The position numbers and the translations under genes were made by a program. Below are positions 31,441 to 42,999 of a stretch of DNA of 49,030 nt, piece after piece. This DNA is from Planctomycetota bacterium (GTDB taxonomy: Bacteria; Planctomycetota; Planctomycetia; Planctomycetales; Planctomycetaceae), in assembly GCA_003670925.1 (NCBI GenBank), contig QWQG01000196.1:1-49030 (forward strand), in the 5' to 3' direction. Positions within the stretch are counted from its first letter, which is position 1. The number at the start of each line of letters is the position of its first letter. The notes beneath the pieces are model-generated. The model searched no databases. It was not told where the DNA came from and saw nothing but the letters and a program-made list of their open reading frames with translations.

Positions 31441-34400
31441 ATGCTCGTCACAATTTACAGTCCGCCAAGGACGCGTTTGGCCCCAGTCGCAGCATGGATT
31501 ATCGTTTTCAGCGCAATGCTCGCAGTGCTCGGCTGCGGTGATCAAAAACAACAGGCGGATCAACTGGTGCGTGCTGCAATGACGCACACGAAAGCCGATC
31601 GCCAAGTAGATGCAGTGCAGTCCTTGGGCAGAGCAATCGCTTTGGACCCTAGTCTTGCCGAAGCATTTTATTTGCGAGGCGCCTGTTTCACGAAGATGCA
31701 ACAGCCACAAAAAGCTATGGAAGATCTCTCAGCCGCAACGCGATTGAAACCCAATTGGGACGAAGCGTGGTGCGCACTTGGTATCGCGCAGATCACGTCC
31801 CATGAAGCGGCGCTCGGAGTCGCATCGCTGTCAAAAGCACTTCAACTCAATTCACAGTTGCAGCCGGCGTTGGAAGCTCGCGCTCGAGGCTACCGCGAAC
31901 TGCATCGCACGGAAGATGAATTTCGCGACATTGAAGAGCTGCTAAAACTTAATGCCACTCACAGCGAAGCATTGCTCCGGCGTGGCACGCTGCTTTCAGG
32001 ATCGAATTCAGCACAGGCAATTGAAGATCTCAGCAACGTTATTCGCCGCGACCGCAGCAACTCGTTGGCGTGGATGCAGCGGGGCCTGTGTTATCACCGC
32101 AGCGGCGATTCGGATCGGGCGATGGCGGACCTTAACATTGCCTGTCGTCTGCGAGCCAACGATTTTCACCCGTGGCTTGAGCGGGGACGGATTCTGCGAA
32201 TCCTAAAGCGGTCAGACGATGCCATCAGTGACTTGTCAAAAGCGGCCGAACTCGCCCCTAACGATTTCGCCACGCGACTGGAACTAGGGCGTAGCTACCT
32301 CGAGAGTGCTAACCTCGCTGCAGCGGTAGCGAATCTTCTGGAAGCCGAGCGTCTCTCGCCGCGCGACGGTGATCTTCGCATAGCATTTGCGCAGGCGGAA
32401 CTTGTGCAAGGTAACAAGGCTGCCGCTCTCGAACGTCTGCAAAGTCTGCTAGCGGATGAGCAATCTTTGGTGTCATCACAGGCTACAGCGATCCGGATCA
32501 GTCTTGCGGAACTGTTGCTAGAGTCCAATAACATTGACGAAGCGATGTCACACGTCGAGCAAGTGCTCGAGTTGACGCCCACTCACACTGACGCACTGCA
32601 GATTCGCGTTGCATTGCTCGTAAAGTCGAATCGTCGCGAAGAAGCTATCGAAGACTATACGCAACTCATTTCCTCCAGTGCTGCCCTGCAACCGGATGCT
32701 GTGACGCAATATTTTTTAGAGCGAGGTCGACTGCATCTGGAGGGGCACGCGTGGTCCGCAGCTGCGGAAGATCTTTCGAAATATCTGGCCGTCTATCCCG
32801 ACGATGTAGACACACTGACTCTGCGCGCCCAAGCTTTTCTGGCGCAGCATGATGCAGGCCACGCTATCACTGATCTGACATTGGCGATACTCCATAAACC
32901 CACCGCTGAATTGTATGCGTTGCGTGGAGATGCTTTCGAACAATTCCATGAACCGACTGCAGCACTGGCTGATTTGCAGAAGGCAATAAGCCTTGAGTCT
33001 GACGATCAGGCTTTGCATCAAAAGCTAGCTGAACGACTTTTCCAAGACCGTCAGTTCGCCAAGTCGGCAATGACGCTTGATCTCTTGGCTGCATTAAATG
33101 CAGGTAAATTGTCGGCAACCCAACACCTTCTTCGAGGACGAGCTCACCTTGCCGACGGAAACTTAGGTGGCGCGGATGAAGATGCTTGTGCGTTGGCAGC
33201 AGAGGCATCAGATTCTGTGACGCAGGCAGATGTCATCCTGCTGCAGGCGATGATTGCCCTCGGCCGTCACGACGATCTCGAAGCCCTGCGGCTGGTTAAA
33301 AACATGCCGGAAGAAACGTTGCCGCCAGATGCACTGTTGATGTACGGGCAGACCCTGGCAAGACAGAATCACACGGACGAAGCGATTCGCATCTTTTCAA
33401 ATCTGTTGAATTCTGATCCATTCAACACGGCAGCGTTGCTTGCCCGGGCGACCGTGTCTAACAACACCTCTGACTGGCAAGCCGCAACTGCCGATGCCAG
33501 TGCTGTTTTGCGCGTGATCCCTGATGATCCAAGGGCGCTGCAGATCAAGAGCAATAGTCTCTTCCAAAATGAGCGATTCAGCGAAGCGTTGGAGACACTG
33601 GATCACCCAGCTTTGTTAAGTCGCGACACCAACGATTCTCGCTGGATGCGCATTCAATGCTGTACCGAACTCAAGTTGACGTTTCGGGAGTTGGAAGAAC
33701 TGAATGCGTTACTGGGAATCGAACCGACCCACCACGCAGCTCGGATGTTGCGTGCGGGCCTGTTAGAAACCATGGGCCGCTTCGATGATGCAATTGCGGA
33801 TCTCAGCGTGGTGCTCCAGCAAAACCCTGCGACTCTGGCTGTGATCACCCGCCGCGGGTTATTGAATCAGCGACTTGGTAATGCGTTAGCGGCGGATGTT
33901 GATTTCACGAAAGCAATTGAGTTGTCTCCACACGATGGGGAACTCTACTATCGTCGCGGCATTGCGCGGCATCAGCTTGGCAAAAGCGACGATGCTCTCC
34001 ATGATCTTGAAAAAACAATTGAGCTGAACTCACACCTTGCTGATGCTTGGTATGTGATCGGCAATCTCGAAGCCGGTCGCGGTCAGCTTGAAGTGGCGAT
34101 GGCGGCGTACGCAAAGGCGGTTGAGATTAAACCGGGGCACGCCGCGGCATGGTACAATCGGGGAAACCTGTTGTTTAATCAGTCAAAACTGCATCAGGCT
34201 GTTGACTGCTGGACGATCGCCATCACACTGCAGCCGGATCTTTTTCGAGCCTATAACAATCGCGCGGCGGCCTATGATCGCATGGGTCAAGACACAGAGG
34301 CTGTGGCTGACTACGAAAAAACACTCGAGTTAAATCCCAATTTCATGCGCGCATGGGACAATCTTGCATGGCTGCTGGCAACCAGCGCCAACGTGAAAGT

Positions 34401-34659
34401 TCGCGATCCACAACGAGCCGTCAAGCTCGCCACACAAGCGTGCGAATTGTCCGAGTTTAAAGACTGGGCTTGTCTCAATACGCTCGCCGGATGCTGTGCC
34501 GAAAATCAAGAATTTGACGCCGCCGTGAAATGGGCCAAACAAACACGCGCCATCGCTCCCGAAGCCAATCATCAGGAACTCGACCAGCTTGTGGCTGCAT
34601 ATGAAGCTAGTTTGACGGCCATTCGCGTCACCGGAAAGCCGCATGAGGGCGTTCGTTGA
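31441..34659 (+). CDS. giant TPR-repeat lipoprotein
   Basis: The 1,072-residue protein starts at the ATG at 31441, preceded by GGTGGAGG. A lipoprotein signal ends at LAVLGCGD, so Cys would be lipidated. The rest is almost entirely 34-residue tetratricopeptide repeats, about two dozen or more, with typical pairs such as DAVQSLGRAIALDPSLAEAF, YLRGACF and AYAKAVEIKPGHAAAWYNRG. The last repeats (from about 920) are the most regular. The final 70 residues (DNLAWLLATSANVKVRDPQR) form the AWLLAT cap common in planctomycete TPR proteins. It should be a periplasmic scaffold on a membrane surface; partners are unknown. It stands alone. Confidence 0.9.
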   Translation: MLVTIYSPPRTRLAPVAAWIIVFSAMLAVLGCGDQKQQADQLVRAAMTHTKADRQVDAVQSLGRAIALDPSLAEAFYLRGACFTKMQQPQKAMEDLSAATRLKPNWDEAWCALGIAQITSHEAALGVASLSKALQLNSQLQPALEARARGYRELHRTEDEFRDIEELLKLNATHSEALLRRGTLLSGSNSAQAIEDLSNVIRRDRSNSLAWMQRGLCYHRSGDSDRAMADLNIACRLRANDFHPWLERGRILRILKRSDDAISDLSKAAELAPNDFATRLELGRSYLESANLAAAVANLLEAERLSPRDGDLRIAFAQAELVQGNKAAALERLQSLLADEQSLVSSQATAIRISLAELLLESNNIDEAMSHVEQVLELTPTHTDALQIRVALLVKSNRREEAIEDYTQLISSSAALQPDAVTQYFLERGRLHLEGHAWSAAAEDLSKYLAVYPDDVDTLTLRAQAFLAQHDAGHAITDLTLAILHKPTAELYALRGDAFEQFHEPTAALADLQKAISLESDDQALHQKLAERLFQDRQFAKSAMTLDLLAALNAGKLSATQHLLRGRAHLADGNLGGADEDACALAAEASDSVTQADVILLQAMIALGRHDDLEALRLVKNMPEETLPPDALLMYGQTLARQNHTDEAIRIFSNLLNSDPFNTAALLARATVSNNTSDWQAATADASAVLRVIPDDPRALQIKSNSLFQNERFSEALETLDHPALLSRDTNDSRWMRIQCCTELKLTFRELEELNALLGIEPTHHAARMLRAGLLETMGRFDDAIADLSVVLQQNPATLAVITRRGLLNQRLGNALAADVDFTKAIELSPHDGELYYRRGIARHQLGKSDDALHDLEKTIELNSHLADAWYVIGNLEAGRGQLEVAMAAYAKAVEIKPGHAAAWYNRGNLLFNQSKLHQAVDCWTIAITLQPDLFRAYNNRAAAYDRMGQDTEAVADYEKTLELNPNFMRAWDNLAWLLATSANVKVRDPQRAVKLATQACELSEFKDWACLNTLAGCCAENQEFDAAVKWAKQTRAIAPEANHQELDQLVAAYEASLTAIRVTGKPHEGVR

Positions 34660-34694
34660 CGAGCCTTGAATTCCGCTGAATATTTGCCATACGA

Positions 34695-36104
34695 CTATTG
34701 GGGATTTAGGTCGATGCACACCATCCACTTTTCGCTGCGGAGGAAAAGTTTGCCGCCCGAGAGGACAGGGGCAGCCCACGCAGGATAATCGATTTCATTC
34801 AATGAAAAACGTCCATGTTCGACAAACTTCTCCTTGTCGACATCCACGACAGAAATTGTGCCACGTTCGCCCAGTACGATGAATCGCGAACCGACTTGGA
34901 TCAGCGATCCACGTCCAAAATAAGGATAAGGAATCTCTTTGCCGGTATTCGCATCAATAATGTGGCCTGTCGTGCGGTCGCGACTCAAGTTTTTTAGATC
35001 ACCTTCGTATCCGATTGTCTTCCACAGTAGCTTACCTGTCTCCGCGTTAATGCAGCGAAGTTCGCCTTCGTTTTCGTGACGGCCGCTGAATCCATAAATG
35101 CAACCATCGACATAAATCGGCGTGGACCAGTGCGCCAGCATACTTGTCCGATCGCGCCAAACTTCGCGGTATTGCTTACCATCTTTGTCAACTTCCAGCA
35201 TTGCCGATCCCAATTGATAGGCCACTGAAACAAAGACGCGGTTGTCTATCACTAATGGTCGGGCAGCGTTGACAGATTCATGCACTTTCGCCCGAAACCA
35301 GTAGTGGAAATTTTCGGCGCCGGTGCGCGGGTTAAGCGACACAAGACCCTGACGCATCAGACATAGCAGATGTTTCTCCCCATGAATCTCAGCCATGATC
35401 GGTGACGAATAGCTGACCAACATATCGTCATCCGTCCACTCGTGCGGTTTTCCTTTTTGATCCGTTTCGACACCATCCCATGTGTCCTTTCCCACGGCTT
35501 GCCACAGGATCTCACCGGTCTTCACGTCGAAAGCGACCACTCCAGAATTCGGCTGACCGCCAACGAGTACAATGAGTCGATCATCGTCAAGAATAGGCGA
35601 ACATCCGATTCCGAAGAAAGCTTCCGGAAGTGTGAATTCTTTCCGAAGTTCTTTTTTCCACAGGAGCTTGCCGTCAGTCATTGACGTGCAGGCCAACATT
35701 CCCTCGGCCCCCAGTGTCAAGCAGCGTTCTTGCGTCAGCACGGGAGAGCAGCGAGGCCCGTTATTGTAGCCATAAGGATCCTCATATGCTGTCGGGTAAG
35801 CGTGGGCCCAAATTTCCTTGCCCGTTTCAACGTTGCGGCACGACACGATTTCACGGTTTTCTTCACGATGATGAATTACCACGCGATCACCCAATACCGA
35901 CGGCGCACTGTAGCCTGTGCCGATGGATTCTTTCCAGAGCACGGGAGGGGGCGTGGCGGTCCAGTCCAGCTTTAACTGAGTTTCACCAGAGACGCCGGTA
36001 TGCCGCGGGCCAAGGAATGTTGGCCAGTCTTCTGCCAGCAAGTTTACCGGCACCGATGTTAGCCAGAATGTGAAACCTAAGATTTGTAGGGCGATCTTAT
36101 TCAC
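34695..36104 (-). CDS. secreted PQQ-binding-like beta-propeller protein
   Basis: The 469-residue protein has a signal peptide (IALQILGFTFWLTSVPVNLL then AEDWPTFLGPRHTGVS). The opening DWPxFLGPxxTGVS and the repeated blades (NVETGKEIWAHAYP, DGKLLWKKELRK, DVKTGEILWQAVG, NAETGKLLWKTIG) are those of planctomycete outer-membrane-assembly-like PQQ beta-propellers. Such proteins may bind PQQ or only serve as scaffolds; no dehydrogenase catalytic residues could be assigned. The start is a GTG at 36104 with CGGAG 8 bp ahead. It begins 13 bp after the stop of the DUF1549/DUF1553 gene and is very likely co-transcribed with it. Confidence 0.9.
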   Translation of the reverse strand: MNKIALQILGFTFWLTSVPVNLLAEDWPTFLGPRHTGVSGETQLKLDWTATPPPVLWKESIGTGYSAPSVLGDRVVIHHREENREIVSCRNVETGKEIWAHAYPTAYEDPYGYNNGPRCSPVLTQERCLTLGAEGMLACTSMTDGKLLWKKELRKEFTLPEAFFGIGCSPILDDDRLIVLVGGQPNSGVVAFDVKTGEILWQAVGKDTWDGVETDQKGKPHEWTDDDMLVSYSSPIMAEIHGEKHLLCLMRQGLVSLNPRTGAENFHYWFRAKVHESVNAARPLVIDNRVFVSVAYQLGSAMLEVDKDGKQYREVWRDRTSMLAHWSTPIYVDGCIYGFSGRHENEGELRCINAETGKLLWKTIGYEGDLKNLSRDRTTGHIIDANTGKEIPYPYFGRGSLIQVGSRFIVLGERGTISVVDVDKEKFVEHGRFSLNEIDYPAWAAPVLSGGKLFLRSEKWMVCIDLNPQ

Positions 36105-36117
36105 GCGGAAACTCCGA

Positions 36118-39100
36118 TTAACGAATGGTTACGAAATCATTGTGATTGATCAGCGCGTGAATCAGCATGGTGCGCGACTTTGACACTGCGTCATCTGATT
36201 CAGGGGCGGTGGTCAGGCTGCGAAATTCATGCATCGCGGCGACTGAGGCAGCGACCTCCTGTGCATTCGCGTCCACTGCTAGTACTGTTTGAAATGCAGC
36301 TTGTACGAAAGTGGCATCGGTATCAATCTGCGGCAGTGCAGACACCAGCGTGGCGATCTTCACGGCGAGCACGCTAGCCAATTCGCTGTTTTCTAACGCC
36401 AATGCCTGTTGCGGGACAATACTGTCCACGCGGCGATAGCACTCGAGCACGCTGGCATCGTCAAACATCGACAGAAATTTCTGATGCTCATTGTTTGAGT
36501 GCACATAATACAAACTCCTCCGCCGCGATGTGTCGTCGTTCACCGGAATCGAAGGGCCACCGAGCGTTAAATCTAATTCACCGCCGAGATGCAGTAAACC
36601 ATCCCGCACAAGTTGGGCTTCCATGCGAATGGGATTGGCCCGCCAAAACCAGCGATTGCCGCTGTCGTGTTGGGAATTCACGTCAGCGGCGGCGTATCGA
36701 CTGGACGTCATGCGATAGGTGTTGGACGTCAAAATTAGGTGATGGATGTGCTTCATGCTCCAGCCACTCTCGATAAGTTCCACCGCGAGCCAGTCGAGCA
36801 GTTCGGGATGCGTCGGCGGCATCCCTTTGCGGCCGAAGTCAAACACTGTGGGGACGAGTGGCGTGCCGAAATGCCTAGCCCAGATATGATTCACGGCGAC
36901 TCGCGCTGTAAGCGGATTGTCACGATGTGTCATCCACTCCGCCAACGCAGTTCGACGGCCCGTGCTGGTTTTGGGGAACGGTTTGCGGCGGGACTCTTCT
37001 GTCTCAAGATTGGACTCCAGTGTCTTCAGGGAACCCGTCAGCGATACGTAGGTATTTCCCGGGACGTCCAGAGCCCCGCGCGAGACTTCGAGGGACTTCT
37101 GGGCAGCTGCGAGTTTGTCGGCTGCCTCCGCCCGTTTTTCGACATTCGCCTGCAGGCAATCGAGCTCAGCCCTGAGCACATTTTCAGCCGCGGCGGCAGC
37201 AGCAACTATCCGTTCGGCCTTCGCTGCTGCTGCCACAAGACTGTGCGATTCCGGAGCATCGGGATTCTCCGCGAGCGCTCGATCTGCCGCGGATCGCGCT
37301 TGGATCGACGGCGGTTCTGCCTGCAGTTTGTTGAGGGTAGTTTCCGCAATTTGAACAACCAAAGTCGCCTGATCGACGGGCAATATGTGGTCAGCAGTTG
37401 GCCCCGAAACGGCTTCACGCAAATTCACAGACTCTGGCAATGAAGTGAGCGTAAACGAGACAAACGTCGCTTGGGCGTCGAATGTGATCAGATCGAGCCG
37501 CCCAACTCGTCGCGCAAACGGCAACCGATACGCGATCGAATGCATGCCGTCGACGACCATATTCACCAACGTGCCACGTACCCGAATTAGCAGTTCGTGC
37601 GACGTATTTAGACTGACCATGCGACTTTCTGCCGCTTCAGACGGATACATCTGCACGCCCTCTTGCAGGAATGAAACTTGAGCTTTTGGGCCGTCCACGA
37701 ACGCACTTAAATACGTCATCACTTCATGGGTATCGTCAGCTACATCAAATGCAATCCCGACGGACTTCCAAACATCGCCTCCGGTTGGAACGTATTTTAA
37801 CGTGGCCTGAAAATCTTGTGGTGGCAGGTGCACGAGCCGCAAAGTCGCTCGCGTCGCACCTGCCTGCGACTGCAGAAGTTTGCCATCGGCATAATTCCAT
37901 GTCCCACTTCGCTGTTCCCAGTGTTCAGGACGCGCGACTGAAAAGTCGTCAGACACTACGACGGTGGCTTCATTCGAATTACCGGCAGCTCCTAGTTGTG
38001 CCGGCACACTGTTCAGGACTGCTCGCGCCGCAGCAAGTTTCTCTTTGGCAGCGATGAGTGTCAAACGGGCATTTTCAATCTGACGCTCTGCGGCCTGCAA
38101 ATAAGCGTCGATGACACCTTGCCGCAACCCTGGATTCCAAGCCTCCGCCGGCAACACTAATGGTGCAATTGAGAAATCACCACACGCCAGAAACTGGGGA
38201 ATCGCAGGGTGCATGACGCGTGCTGGATCCGGATTGCGATCGTCGCCGCGAATGTGCAGGTATGTCGGAGTGTCGAGATTGCAATCGAAGGCGCGGGGCA
38301 GACCATCTTTTTCGAAATCGAGTTCACTCCCCATGATGTCGGTACGAACCTGATACGGCTCAAAGAAGGCACGCATCTGATAATAGTCTACATGCGAAAT
38401 GGGATCATATTTGTGGTCGTGGCACTTCGCACAGTTGAAGGTCAGCCCCAAGAGGGCTTTGCATGTGTGCTGAACCGTCTCATCCATCCAACTCGTCCGG
38501 TTAAACTTGAAATACTGACGCGCCAGAAATCCCGATGCTCGCAGTCGGTCAGGGTCATTCGGATACAACTCATCGGCTGCCAGCATTTCGCGGACCATTT
38601 GGTCGTAGGCTTTGTCGCTGTTGAGCGATTCAACGATCCAGTCGCGCCAATGCCAGATATGTTTTTGCGAATTCCGAACTTCAGCACCAAGTCCCCACCA
38701 GTCGCTATACCGCCAAATGTCCATCCAATGACGTCCCCAACGTTCACCATATTGGGGACTTGCCAGCAGTCTCCTAACCACACGCGTGGATGCGTCCGGA
38801 GACGCGTCATCCAAGAACGCAGACTGTTCGGCAAGTGTCGGCGGTAGCCCGCTCAGATCGAATGAAACTCGCCGCAGCCAGATTCGTTTCCCGGCGACAG
38901 GTTGTGGGGTTAGTCCATGCTGCTCATGCGACGCTGAGATAAAAGCGTCGATGGGATTGGCGTTCCATCCGGCATTCATGACGTTGGGAACTTCACTTCG
39001 GATCGGAGGTCTGAACGCCCAATGATCCCGAGGATCTGCTTCCTGTGGTTCGTCCGCTGGAGCGTTTGCGCCTGCGTTGATCCAGCGGCGGATGGCATCG

Positions 39101-39405
39101 ATCTCATGAGGTTTAAGTGCTTCTCCTTCCGGTGGCATCCGTGCAGCCAAATCTTGCGCGGAGATTCGTTTGAATAAATTGCTTGCTGCAGCATTTCCAG
39201 GCACAATCGCCGGCCCGCCGTCACCTCCGCCGATTGCCGCCGCCGCGGTATCAATCCGAAGACCGCTTTCCTGTTTCAACGCCCCGTGACATGCGAAACA
39301 GCGTTCTTGGAAAACGTGCCGCACCTGCGTCCGATAATCCACAGCGTCATCAGCCAGTACGAAGCTGGTGATGAGCATCATAAAATAGTGAATCAAGAAC
39401 GTCAT
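36118..39405 (-). CDS. PSCyt1/DUF1549/DUF1553 planctomycete cytochrome protein
   Basis: The 1,095-residue secreted protein has a short signal (MMLITSFVLA). Next come a PSCyt1 cytochrome domain with CFACH near residue 38 and RMPPEGEALKPHEIDAIRRW, then DUF1549 (about 150-360; GERWGRHWMDIWRYSD, and a second heme-type motif CAKCHDHKYDP near 325). A middle LamG-like insertion follows (about 460-660; FQATLKYVPTGGDVWKSVGI), then a long Ala/Glu coiled coil (about 690-780) and DUF1553 (about 800-1,095; TRRTALAEW-type start RRTALAEWMTHRDNPLTARV). The family is multiplied in planctomycetes, thought to act in breakdown of complex sugars, but is experimentally open. It usually pairs with a DUF1501 gene; here the partner is a PQQ-like propeller. 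ATG 39405 was chosen; a GTG lies one codon earlier. Confidence 0.92.
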   Translation of the reverse strand: MTFLIHYFMMLITSFVLADDAVDYRTQVRHVFQERCFACHGALKQESGLRIDTAAAAIGGGDGGPAIVPGNAAASNLFKRISAQDLAARMPPEGEALKPHEIDAIRRWINAGANAPADEPQEADPRDHWAFRPPIRSEVPNVMNAGWNANPIDAFISASHEQHGLTPQPVAGKRIWLRRVSFDLSGLPPTLAEQSAFLDDASPDASTRVVRRLLASPQYGERWGRHWMDIWRYSDWWGLGAEVRNSQKHIWHWRDWIVESLNSDKAYDQMVREMLAADELYPNDPDRLRASGFLARQYFKFNRTSWMDETVQHTCKALLGLTFNCAKCHDHKYDPISHVDYYQMRAFFEPYQVRTDIMGSELDFEKDGLPRAFDCNLDTPTYLHIRGDDRNPDPARVMHPAIPQFLACGDFSIAPLVLPAEAWNPGLRQGVIDAYLQAAERQIENARLTLIAAKEKLAAARAVLNSVPAQLGAAGNSNEATVVVSDDFSVARPEHWEQRSGTWNYADGKLLQSQAGATRATLRLVHLPPQDFQATLKYVPTGGDVWKSVGIAFDVADDTHEVMTYLSAFVDGPKAQVSFLQEGVQMYPSEAAESRMVSLNTSHELLIRVRGTLVNMVVDGMHSIAYRLPFARRVGRLDLITFDAQATFVSFTLTSLPESVNLREAVSGPTADHILPVDQATLVVQIAETTLNKLQAEPPSIQARSAADRALAENPDAPESHSLVAAAAKAERIVAAAAAAENVLRAELDCLQANVEKRAEAADKLAAAQKSLEVSRGALDVPGNTYVSLTGSLKTLESNLETEESRRKPFPKTSTGRRTALAEWMTHRDNPLTARVAVNHIWARHFGTPLVPTVFDFGRKGMPPTHPELLDWLAVELIESGWSMKHIHHLILTSNTYRMTSSRYAAADVNSQHDSGNRWFWRANPIRMEAQLVRDGLLHLGGELDLTLGGPSIPVNDDTSRRRSLYYVHSNNEHQKFLSMFDDASVLECYRRVDSIVPQQALALENSELASVLAVKIATLVSALPQIDTDATFVQAAFQTVLAVDANAQEVAASVAAMHEFRSLTTAPESDDAVSKSRTMLIHALINHNDFVTIR

Positions 39406-39642
39406 CACGGACCCGAATTTGGCGAGCGGTGCTGGTTAACCATCGGTACGATGAATGATGCGTCTAAAGCGCACCACGCACGTCACGAGGCAAGGGGGGG
39501 CGATAAAGATGGCAGGGGGGAAATGCCGAATTCCAACGCACTGAGATTCGGCAACAGAAGGATCAGTGATTCCATATTTCAATGCTGGGAGATTGATTGT
39601 TCGTGTGGCACGGCGTGGGACGCGTCACATCGTACACCATTG

Positions 39643-40371
39643 CTAGCGGAATTTCTGCATTCGATAGCCATCTTTTTCTGATACAATCTCAATCATGACG
39701 TCGTGCAGCTTAGAGGACAATCGGACGCGATGACGATCAAGATTGGTCGCCTTTACCGTGCGATCAATGTCCAAAAACGCATCAATACTCAAGTGATGTT
39801 TGGAAGTCCGAAAGAAGGCCAGAAACATCGGAATATTGGTTGTACCCCGTAATTTCAAGCTGCCATCCTGATCTGTTTTAACGAGTAATTCATCGTCCGC
39901 CACATCGATCGTGGTCTTCAATATTTCACTGCGGTTGCCTTCGCCGCAACGCAGTCGCTCCTGTTTATCCACCCAGCGTTGAGTCACCTCAATCGCTTGC
40001 GTTACGGAACTCAGATCGGGCAGTGTGACGAACGTCGTGGCACATGCTGTTGCAGCGTCCTCTGCCGCCGCTGCCGAGCCTAGTTGGCTCAGCGATTCAA
40101 GCACGGGATCCAAGAGTTCGGGAGTGAGCTTCGATGCTTTCAGCAGGATGGCATACTTCGTGAGTGCTTGATGCAGTGGGATCAGGCGTTCAAGTGCTTC
40201 AGGAACGAAGGATGCAGCCATGTCTCGCGCACCGCTCACCCGAGCGTTAGCAGCTATGGCTTCGTTGCTATTCTGCTTTAGCCAATCGAAAGTCACGCGG
40301 AGATCTCCTACCAGCAACACGGGATTGTCCCGCCATTGGATCGCAAGTTCGAAGGCTGCATCTCGTTTCAT
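39643..40371 (-). CDS. unrecognised 242-residue protein
   Basis: I do not recognise the family. The first 150 residues are helical and Ala-rich (AAFELAIQWRDNPVLLVGDL, LIPLHQALTKYAILLKASKL), followed by a more beta-rich part (TTIDVADDELLVKTDQDGSL, HHLSIDAFLDIDRTVKATNL) ending in DVMIEIVSEKDGYRMQKF. There is no signal peptide or membrane helix. The ATG at 40371 was chosen; another Met 12 codons upstream (40407) is possible. It lies 50 bp downstream of thrS on the same strand and may ride on its transcript. A regulatory or binding role cannot be claimed. Confidence 0.65.
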   Translation of the reverse strand: MKRDAAFELAIQWRDNPVLLVGDLRVTFDWLKQNSNEAIAANARVSGARDMAASFVPEALERLIPLHQALTKYAILLKASKLTPELLDPVLESLSQLGSAAAAEDAATACATTFVTLPDLSSVTQAIEVTQRWVDKQERLRCGEGNRSEILKTTIDVADDELLVKTDQDGSLKLRGTTNIPMFLAFFRTSKHHLSIDAFLDIDRTVKATNLDRHRVRLSSKLHDVMIEIVSEKDGYRMQKFR

Positions 40372-40421
40372 GTGGTCCCAACGTCTGATAAAGTGAATAA
40401 TCAGCAAATGAAAAGTGGAAA

Positions 40422-42623
<2,202 letters not shown>

Positions 42624-42999
42624 GAGTTATTCTTGTCGACCCTAAAAACCTGCCCGTTCAAATCACGGCTGCTACGAGAAGTCGCGCGAACAAGCAGAAA
42701 CACAATTAGGTGGTGTTTTATCGGCTGGAGCCTCGCACTTCAAACTGCAATGATTTCTCCATGTCGCGGATCGTCAGAAGTCCGTCTCGCCTCCGGGACT
42801 TCGCCTGCCGTTAGCTGGTGTCGGGTCTGCAAAAACTCGCCCAAATCGCGGAAAACGTTGAGTTTTCACGGCAGAGTGTTGCTTTGACAAGCAGTGTTCA
42901 TTTATGGTGCGGACACCAATTTTGGCTGTTAATCTCATTCCGCTCCTGCGGAATGATTTTCAACAAGGTTATGTTCCTTTCAAAAGCGAGATTGAATTT
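42624..42999. promoter_or_regulatory. divergent thrS/ahcY leader region with a hairpin
   Basis: This region separates thrS (minus) from ahcY (plus). A perfect hairpin, CATTCCGCTCCTGCGGAATG (42936-42955, 8-bp stem, TCCT loop), lies 44 bp before the ahcY start and has no T-run, so it is more like a leader structure than a terminator. On the minus strand, ahead of thrS, GAAGTCC and GGACTTC around a 12-base loop (about 42778-42803) form another stem. No SAH riboswitch or T-box pattern was recognised. Confidence 0.4.

Noticed and set aside
36739-37443. A 234-codon plus-strand open frame
   Set aside because: It runs antisense through the DUF1549/DUF1553 gene, whose protein is clearly homologous in this stretch. 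It has no motif or ribosome-binding site.
42624-42999. A T-box leader for thrS or a SAH riboswitch for ahcY
   Set aside because: No T-box consensus or antiterminator/terminator pair was seen, and the ahcY hairpin is too small and simple for a SAH riboswitch.
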